NCBI GenBank assembly: GCA_964472565.1
Contig: CAYYNB010000049.1
Location: 1 to 36,028 of the forward strand
Direction of reading: 5' to 3'
Length of the DNA stretch: 36,028 nucleotides
Origin: DATAMF01 sp964472565
Lineage (GTDB): Bacteria > Chloroflexota > Anaerolineae > Aggregatilineales > Aggregatilineaceae
Shown: piece after piece, positions 31,914-36,028 of the stretch
How the letters are laid out: each line of letters opens with the position of its first letter
Numbering within the stretch: the stretch's first letter is position 1
Notes under the pieces: generated by a model
Database searches by the model: none
Told to the model about the DNA's origin: nothing
Seen by the model: the letters and a program-made list of their open reading frames with translations, nothing else
Position numbers and translations under genes: made by a program

Positions 31914-32002
31914 AAATGCGCCACCTACCTCATTTCAGCCCGGCTCAGATCGTGTAAATTTGAATTTATCAATTAAACAACGAAGTCAAGTGAGGTGTTC
32001 TG

Positions 32003-32167
32003 ATGTTGAGCTGGTCTATCTTCTTCCTGATCGTTGCCATTCTCGCGGCCCTCTTGGGATTTGGTGGTATCGCCGGTGCGGCGGCTTCTATCGCACAGCT
32101 TCTGTTCTTTGTTTTCCTGGTTCTGTTTATCGTCGCCTTGTTGTTTGGTCGCCGCGTCACTGCTTAA
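32003..32167 (+). CDS. Small membrane protein, DUF1328/YtjA family
   Basis: A 54-residue protein too short for most ORF callers. The sequence MLSWSIFFLIVAILAALLGF, then GGIAGAAASIAQLLFFVFL and a closing LLFGRRV give two hydrophobic helices around a glycine-rich turn, the exact layout of DUF1328 (YtjA) proteins. GAGGT at 31992-31996 lies just before the ATG. The family is widespread, of unknown function, and often co-occurs with general stress genes. It lies upstream of a decayed dehydrogenase and about 1 kb from a GlsB-type protein, which is also a small stress-type membrane protein. Confidence 0.85.
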   Translation: MLSWSIFFLIVAILAALLGFGGIAGAAASIAQLLFFVFLVLFIVALLFGRRVTA

Positions 32168-32234
32168 TGTCCATTTGTCCCGCGCTCGACCAGCCTTGTT
32201 GATTGTGCGGGTTCCCTGCGGTGGGTCGGAATTC

Positions 32235-32260
32235 TGCCAGTGAGATTTTTCTCACTGGCA
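32235..32260 (+). terminator. Perfect 10-bp stem-loop after the DUF1328 gene
   Basis: TGCCAGTGAG (32235-32244) and CTCACTGGCA (32251-32260) form a perfect stem with the loop ATTTTT. CTTCCTCGCTTTATTTTT follows on the plus strand, a loose T-rich tail. It lies between the DUF1328 gene and the convergent pseudogene. Confidence 0.5.
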
Positions 32261-32276
32261 CTTCCTCGCTTTATTT

Positions 32277-33009
32277 TTATCCTTGCAGCAGCGATTGTGC
32301 CCCATCAATCCAGATTTCGGTCCCGCTGCTATGACTCGAAGCGTCCGACGCTAAAAACGTCACTTGCTCCGATGTCCCTGGTTTTCCGTGCGTTAAGGAC
32401 GCCATTCCAGGTATCACCGCTCAGTATTTTGATCAATTTCGGTTTCAATCGCACCAGGGCAGATCACATTAGCCCGTACTTTATCCTGAGCCAGCTCCAG
32501 CGCGATCATTTTGGTCAATGCGACTTGGCCCGCTTTGGACGTTGCATAAGCGCTGGCCCCCGTATTGCTGAACATGCGGGTGCCGTTCACCGACAAGGTG
32601 ACGATGATCGATCCGCCTTGTTTTTTGAGATACGGCACGCATATTTAATCGTCAAAAATGTGCCTCTGAGATTGATGTTGAGGGTCTTGTCCCACGCTTC
32701 CGGTGACAGTTCTTCGAGCGGTGCCCACACCCCATTAATCCCCGCGTTGGCGAACACAATATCGATCCGCCCCTAGCGCTGCACCAGTTGATCGATTGCC
32801 TGTTTCATTTCCATAGCCTGTGAGATATCCGCTGCCAGTGCGATTGCCTCACCTCCTTGACCTTGAATTTCATGTACCACCACTTCCAGTTCATCCCTGT
32901 CTCGGCCCGGCGCGCCGATTTTGGCACCTTCTTGAGCCAACCGGATCGCCGCAGTTCGGCCAATACCCGATCCCGCGCCAGTGATCCAAGCGACTCGTTC
33001 TTATAGCAT
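32277..33009 (-). pseudogene. Decayed short-chain dehydrogenase/reductase
   Basis: The minus strand still spells an SDR across about 730 bases in more than one frame. Residues RVAWITGAGSGIGRTAAIR (cofactor motif), NAGINGVWAPLEELS, GASAYATSKAGQVALTK (Y-x3-K active site) and GKPGTSEQVTFLASDASSHS with a final IWIDGAQSLLQG are all recognisable. The probable ATG at 33009 is followed by TAA at the third codon. A second in-frame stop (TAG) replaces the expected tryptophan in LVQR-x-GRID. Frames also change near 32640 and after IDQNTER near 32415. Two stops and two shifts make it non-functional unless sequencing errors are involved. It has no visible partner and may be a relic of a lost pathway. Confidence 0.85.
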
Positions 33010-33199
33010 AGTTTTTCTCTTTCTACCCCATCTGATATTCCTGAATTATGGGCCGTAATGCCGTGCTGTTACATAGGGTAGCTAGCGGATTTTAGGCTGG
33101 GTCACGTGGCCTACGCTGAAATGCGTCAGCTATCACGTATCCAAACTCAAAAACTGTCATACAATAGATAGCATATCCGCGCAGAGAGAGGGGTTTGAT

Positions 33200-33499
33200 G
33201 TGATCGACTTTTTCGAAGCATTGATTAAAGCACCGTTTATTTGCATTGGGTGGATCATCGTGGGAGCGCTGGCGGGTGCTGCCGCGCATCGCATTATGAA
33301 ATCCAAAGCCCCCATGTTAGGCGATATTGTGCTCGGTTTAGCGGGCGCAATCGTCGGCGGTTTGATAGTAGGTTTGCTTGGCCTGGGCAAGCCGGATGGC
33401 GGTCTGGGTTTGATGATCGTCAACTGGATGATTGCCACGCTGGGCGCAGTAATTCTGATTTACGCGGGCCGGGCGATGAGCGGCAAGAAAAATACTTAA
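33200..33499 (+). CDS. GlsB/YeaQ/YmgE-family stress-response membrane protein
   Basis: A 99-residue protein with three hydrophobic segments. ICIGWIIVGALAGAAAHRIM, then GDIVLGLAGAIVGGLIVGLLGL and a final MIVNWMIATLGAVILIYAGR follow the glycine-rich pattern of the transglycosylase-associated (GlsB/YeaQ/YmgE) family. Its role is not known in detail, but members respond to general stress. Translation starts at GTG 33200, with GAGAGGGG at 33186-33193; the ATG two bases earlier runs at once into a stop. A perfect terminator follows at 33509-33537. Confidence 0.9.
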   Translation: MIDFFEALIKAPFICIGWIIVGALAGAAAHRIMKSKAPMLGDIVLGLAGAIVGGLIVGLLGLGKPDGGLGLMIVNWMIATLGAVILIYAGRAMSGKKNT

Positions 33500-33508
33500 C
33501 AGGAGCTT

Positions 33509-33537
33509 ATGTGGCGGCTCGGAAACAGCCGCCACAT
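33509..33537 (+). terminator. Intrinsic terminator after the GlsB-type gene
   Basis: ATGTGGCGGCT (33509-33519) and AGCCGCCACAT (33527-33537) form a perfect 11-bp stem with a 7-base loop, followed by TTCAATTTAT. It lies between two convergent genes and ends 6 bases before the hisF stop. Confidence 0.75.
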
Positions 33538-33543
33538 TTCAAT

Positions 33544-34302
33544 TTATACTATTCGCACCGGAATCCCCTGTTCCTTCAAATAAGCTTTCACCTGTCCCAC
33601 GCTCAACTGCTGGTAATGGAACAGACTCGCCGCCAGCACCGCATCCGCCCCGCCAGCCGTAATCGCATCGCTGAAATGTTCCAGCTTGCCCGCCCCACCG
33701 GACGCAATCACCGGAATCTTCACCGCATCGCTGATCGCCCGCGTCAGTTTGATCTCATATCCATCCTGCGTGCCGTCCCGATCCATGCTCGTCAGCAGAA
33801 TCTCCCCTGCGCCGCGCCGTTCCGCTTCAATCGCCCACTCAATCGCGTCCAGCCCGGTCGGTTTGCGCCCCCCGCTGACATACACCTCATAATTCGTCCC
33901 GTTCCAGCGCGCATCAATCGCCACCACAATACACTGCGACCCGAACCGCTCCGCCCCTTCGCTGATCAAATCCGGCGTATGCACTGCCGCGCTGTTGATC
34001 CCAATTTTATCCGCTCCGGCCAGCAGCGTCTCGCGCATATCCTGCACCGTCCGCAATCCCCCGCCCACACAAAACGGGATAAAGATCGCATCCGCCACCC
34101 GTTGCACCACATCCAGCATCGTTTCGCGGCCCTCGTGTGTCGCCGTGATGTCGAGCAAGACTAACTCATCCGCCCCCTCGCGGTCATAAATTTTCGCCTG
34201 CTCCACCGGATCGCCTGCATCCCGCAGGTTCACAAAATTGATTCCCTTCACCACGCGCCCGTTCATCACATCCAGGCACGGAATAATGCGCTTTGCTAAC
34301 AT
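33544..34302 (-). CDS. hisF: Imidazole glycerol phosphate synthase subunit HisF
   Basis: HisF is the cyclase half of the synthase that, with HisH, makes imidazole glycerol phosphate and AICAR. The 252-residue barrel starts MLAKRIIPCLDVMNGRVVKG with catalytic D11; the second acid is in VVAIDARWNGTNYEV near 130. GGAGEILLTSMDRDGTQDGY and IASGGAGKLEHF are the usual phosphate-binding segments. The frame extends 37 codons upstream into a repeat hairpin, so ATG 34302 is preferred; GAGGAGAGC lies just before it. No hisH is adjacent, and the other his genes seen (hisI, hisE) are about 7 kb away on the other strand, so the pathway is dispersed. Confidence 0.96.
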   Translation of the reverse strand: MLAKRIIPCLDVMNGRVVKGINFVNLRDAGDPVEQAKIYDREGADELVLLDITATHEGRETMLDVVQRVADAIFIPFCVGGGLRTVQDMRETLLAGADKIGINSAAVHTPDLISEGAERFGSQCIVVAIDARWNGTNYEVYVSGGRKPTGLDAIEWAIEAERRGAGEILLTSMDRDGTQDGYEIKLTRAISDAVKIPVIASGGAGKLEHFSDAITAGGADAVLAASLFHYQQLSVGQVKAYLKEQGIPVRIV

Positions 34303-34341
34303 GCTGCTCTCCTCATACAAATAACCATCGCGTCGGGGCCG

Positions 34342-34395
34342 CCCCCTCAGTCCCCTCTGCCAACTTGGTTGGAGAGGAGGACTGAGGGGGTGAGG
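34342..34395. repeat. Interspersed hairpin repeat, copy 2
   Basis: Bases 34342-34390 form a long hairpin: CCCCCTCAGTCC and GGACTGAGGGGG (34379-34390) pair perfectly as a 12-bp outer stem, with further pairing inside (CTCT with AGAG, CCAAC with GGTTG). Bases 34360-34395 match copy 1 at 31 of 36 positions. It lies in the gap before hisF, so the upstream extension of that frame is repeat sequence, not coding. Confidence 0.82.
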
Positions 34396-34424
34396 TTCGT
34401 AGGGACAATTCACGAATTGCCCTG

Positions 34425-35600
34425 TTAATTTTTCATCCCCCGAATCCCCTCACACAGCATCCCCACTTCCGCCTCAGTATTGATATAATGCACCGACGCC
34501 CGAACCAGGCTTGTCAGTTCGCGCGCCTGCATATCCAGCAGCGTCGAACCCGCCCGCGACACGGTGACATTAATCTTTTTCGCCGCCATTTGTCGTTTGA
34601 CCTCATCCGGCGAATAGCCATCCACCGTAAACGTCACGATTCCGCACGGCTCCACACCCAGATCGCGCACCGTCACGCCCGGAATCGCCCGCAGTTGATC
34701 CCGCAGACATCCCGCGATCAGCTTGATTCGGGTATAAATCTCATCCAGTCCCCAATCCAGCGCGTAATCAATCGCCGCTGCCAGCCCGACCTTGCTGGCA
34801 AAACTGCTTTCCCACGCCTCGAATCGTCGCGCATCAGGCCGCATTTCATACCGATCCGGCGCGGTCCATGTTGCCGCTTGTAAATCCAGAAACGGCGGTT
34901 CAATTTCATCCAATCGGCTCCGCCGCACATACAAAAATCCGGTACCGCGCGGCCCGCGCAAAAATTTTCGCCCGGTAGCCGACAGAAAATCACACCCGAT
35001 CTCGTCTACATTCACCGGCATCTGTCCCACCGATTGGCACGCATCCAGCAGATACCACACCCCGGCTTCCCGCGCGATCTGGCCGATCCCCACTGCCGGG
35101 TTAACCAGTCCACCGTTGGTCGGCACATGCGTCACCGCGATCAATTTCACCCGCTCGTCCATCATCTCGCGCAGTGCATCCAGCGATATTTGCCCGCTGT
35201 CGTCGCTGGGAATTACGTCAATCTGTGCGCCGGTCCGTTTCGCCACTTGCAGCAGCGCAATCGCGTTGCTTCCATATTCCGCCCGCGCGATCAGAACGCG
35301 ATCCCCCTTTTGGAACGGAATCGCATAAAACGCCATATCCCAGGCCCGCGTCGCGCTTTCGCAGAATGCGATCTCATCCCGTGCCGCGCCGATTAATGCC
35401 GCCGTCGCATCATAGAAGCGCTCGATCTGTGCCTGGGCATAATCTTCGGCTTCATACCCGCCCATCTGCGCTTCCATCGTGAAATAATTCTGGACCGCAT
35501 CCAACACAACGCGCGGCATCAGCGACGCGCCCGCATTGTTGAAGTGGATCACCTGCTCACAGCCGGGAGTTTCCCGTCTGGCCCGCGCAACGTCGATCAT
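34425..35600 (-). CDS. Class V aminotransferase-fold PLP enzyme
   Basis: A 391-residue PLP-dependent enzyme of the SufS/isopenicillin N epimerase-like group. The Schiff-base lysine is in LSATGRKFLRGPRGTGFLYV near residue 211. LLDACQSVGQMPVNVDEIGC before it is the conserved stretch with the cofactor-contacting Asp and Gln, and HVPTNGGLVNPAVGIG sits earlier as in the family. The active-site cysteine loop of a desulfurase (a C in the 360s) is absent: the segment reads VSRAGSTLLDM. A cysteine desulfurase role is therefore unlikely, and lyase, epimerase or aminotransferase activity is more plausible. GAGGAGG precedes the ATG at 35600. It is transcribed toward hisF, 122 bases away. Confidence 0.86.
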   Translation of the reverse strand: MIDVARARRETPGCEQVIHFNNAGASLMPRVVLDAVQNYFTMEAQMGGYEAEDYAQAQIERFYDATAALIGAARDEIAFCESATRAWDMAFYAIPFQKGDRVLIARAEYGSNAIALLQVAKRTGAQIDVIPSDDSGQISLDALREMMDERVKLIAVTHVPTNGGLVNPAVGIGQIAREAGVWYLLDACQSVGQMPVNVDEIGCDFLSATGRKFLRGPRGTGFLYVRRSRLDEIEPPFLDLQAATWTAPDRYEMRPDARRFEAWESSFASKVGLAAAIDYALDWGLDEIYTRIKLIAGCLRDQLRAIPGVTVRDLGVEPCGIVTFTVDGYSPDEVKRQMAAKKINVTVSRAGSTLLDMQARELTSLVRASVHYINTEAEVGMLCEGIRGMKN

Positions 35601-35732
35601 TCTTCCTCCTCTGGTAATAGGACAATTATTTGTCTTCCAAGTTAACCATCGAAGTTAGCTATTCAAAGCCATGACACCTCAGAATATCCGTGCTATCCTG
35701 GTTATACGCCGCACCCTTCACCCCTATCCGCA

Positions 35733-35891
35733 CGCGAGTGATACCGTTGGCGAACAGGGTGGATCGAATGCGTAGGCATTTGTAGGGGCAGGTTTGCAAA
35801 CCTGCCCTTACGCGCCACGACCGGACATCCTCATCGGATGTTTAACCAGATAATACCCCTACCAATGGCTTCGCCAACGGTATCACTCGCG
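35733..35891. mobile_element. MITE-like element with 22-base terminal inverted repeats
   Basis: Bases 35733-35754 are the exact reverse complement of 35870-35891 (22 bases, starting CGCGAGTGATACC). The arms enclose 115 bases containing the palindrome at 35786-35807. No transposase or target-site duplication is seen, so it is a candidate non-autonomous element or a large hairpin-forming intergenic repeat. Confidence 0.6.
35786..35807. repeat. Perfect 22-base palindrome
   Basis: Bases 35786-35807 (GGGCAGGTTTG and its exact complement) read the same on both strands. Pairing extends to 28 bases (35783-35810) with one G-T. It resembles a class of high-copy intergenic palindromes in some bacterial genomes. 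Confidence 0.8.
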
Positions 35892-35947
35892 GCTAAAGGC
35901 GTTCTTGTAAGGACGCTGCAATGCGACATTAGCGATCCGGCCAGTAG

Positions 35948-35967
35948 GGGCGCAGCAAGCAGCGCCC
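35948..35967. repeat. Short GC-rich stem-loop
   Basis: GGGCGC (35948-35953) and GCGCCC (35962-35967) pair around the loop AGCAAGCA. It lies between the element at 35733-35891 and the hairpin at 35976-36003. Confidence 0.5.
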
Positions 35968-35975
35968 GCTTTGCT

Positions 35976-36003
35976 CCCCTTTCTCCGCGCGCGGGGAAAG
36001 GGG
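35976..36003. repeat. 11-bp hairpin with GCGCGC loop
   Basis: CCCCTTTCTCC (35976-35986) pairs with GGGGAAAGGGG (35993-36003), with one T-G, around a GCGCGC loop. The bases after it (GTCGGGGGATAGGGG) look like repeat sequence too, so this may be part of a longer interspersed element running off the window. Confidence 0.55.
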
Positions 36004-36028
36004 TCGGGGGATAGGGGTTCATCGCCTG

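Larger units (their letters stand above)
35601..36028. other. 428-base gene-free, repeat-rich region
   Basis: No credible gene is seen. The region holds an inverted repeat pair, a perfect palindrome and two hairpins, listed separately. GACAA-TTAT-TTGTC (35621-35634), 21 bases upstream of the aminotransferase ATG, could be a small operator. Confidence 0.6.

Noticed and set aside
33241..34164. Long plus-strand open frame (307 codons) across the GlsB-type gene and hisF
   Set aside because: It is a shadow of two real genes in other frames and strands and crosses the terminator between them.
34425..35600. Class V aminotransferase as a cysteine desulfurase
   Set aside because: The C-terminal region lacks the active-site cysteine loop, and no Fe-S assembly genes are adjacent.
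35733..36003. CRISPR array or phage attachment site
   Set aside because: The repeats are inverted, not direct and regularly spaced, and no cas, integrase or tRNA gene is seen.
35831..36022. Minus-strand open frame of 63 codons
   Set aside because: It lies entirely in the repeat-rich region and covers the hairpins and one arm of the inverted repeat.

Overview
The window reads as a chromosomal stretch of a free-living bacterium, moderately GC-rich by eye, with tightly packed short operons on both strands. The gene mix is mostly housekeeping: phospholipid synthesis, Lgt, LonA, NusB, TatC, Tex, histidine and pyrimidine synthesis, and glycogen branching. A Thr/Pro-rich lipoprotein, several receiver/kinase proteins and GC-rich hairpin repeats between genes accompany it. 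I would guess Chloroflexota (Anaerolineae-like), but this is an inference from overall character; there is no rRNA or other marker to settle it. I saw no tRNA, rRNA, CRISPR array, transposase or prophage gene.

Layout. 1-1597: end of an unidentified gene, then a CDP-alcohol phosphatidyltransferase coupled to lgt. 1598-2085: a gene-free region with inverted repeats and a promoter/operator-like site. 2086-4528: an ABC ATPase overlapping a permease that appears to be an ABC-2 unit fused to a SpoIIM-like domain. 4586-6115: a metallo-beta-lactamase-fold hydrolase, then (minus strand) a cyclic-nucleotide-binding protein and a 76-residue orphan. 6230-11620: an apparent four-gene operon (Hsp20, Lon, single-domain response regulator, PHP/AlbA_2 fusion) with a promoter candidate at one end and a strong intrinsic terminator at the other. 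11637-13559: a GT-C membrane glycosyltransferase. 13556-18012 (minus): alpha/beta hydrolase, receiver-histidine kinase, isoaspartyl peptidase, lipoprotein and C39-like peptidase, nearly without gaps. 18060-19385: a GTPase related to cyclic 2,3-diphosphoglycerate synthetase. 19446-21035: Asp23, NusB, TatC. 21226-25219: Tex, methyltransferase, MaoC hydratase, FabG.

25274-26782 (plus): pyrF, hisI, hisE. 26904-30667 (minus): diacylglycerol kinase, flavin reductase, glgB. The kinase is divergent from an App1-type phosphatidate phosphatase (30710-31864), which would catalyse the opposite step. 32003-33499: two small stress-type membrane proteins flanking a decayed short-chain dehydrogenase. 33544-35600 (minus): hisF and a class V aminotransferase. 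35601-36028: a gene-free, repeat-rich end with a 22-base inverted repeat pair around a perfect 22-base palindrome, plus two more hairpins.

The least explained parts are the SpoIIM-fused ABC permease, the Hsp20-Lon-receiver-PHP/AlbA operon, the envelope-type five-gene operon, the opposed DAG kinase/PA phosphatase pair, and the repeat elements at 26842-26892, 34342-34395 and 35733-36003. None can be called a new system from sequence alone; they are listed as leads.
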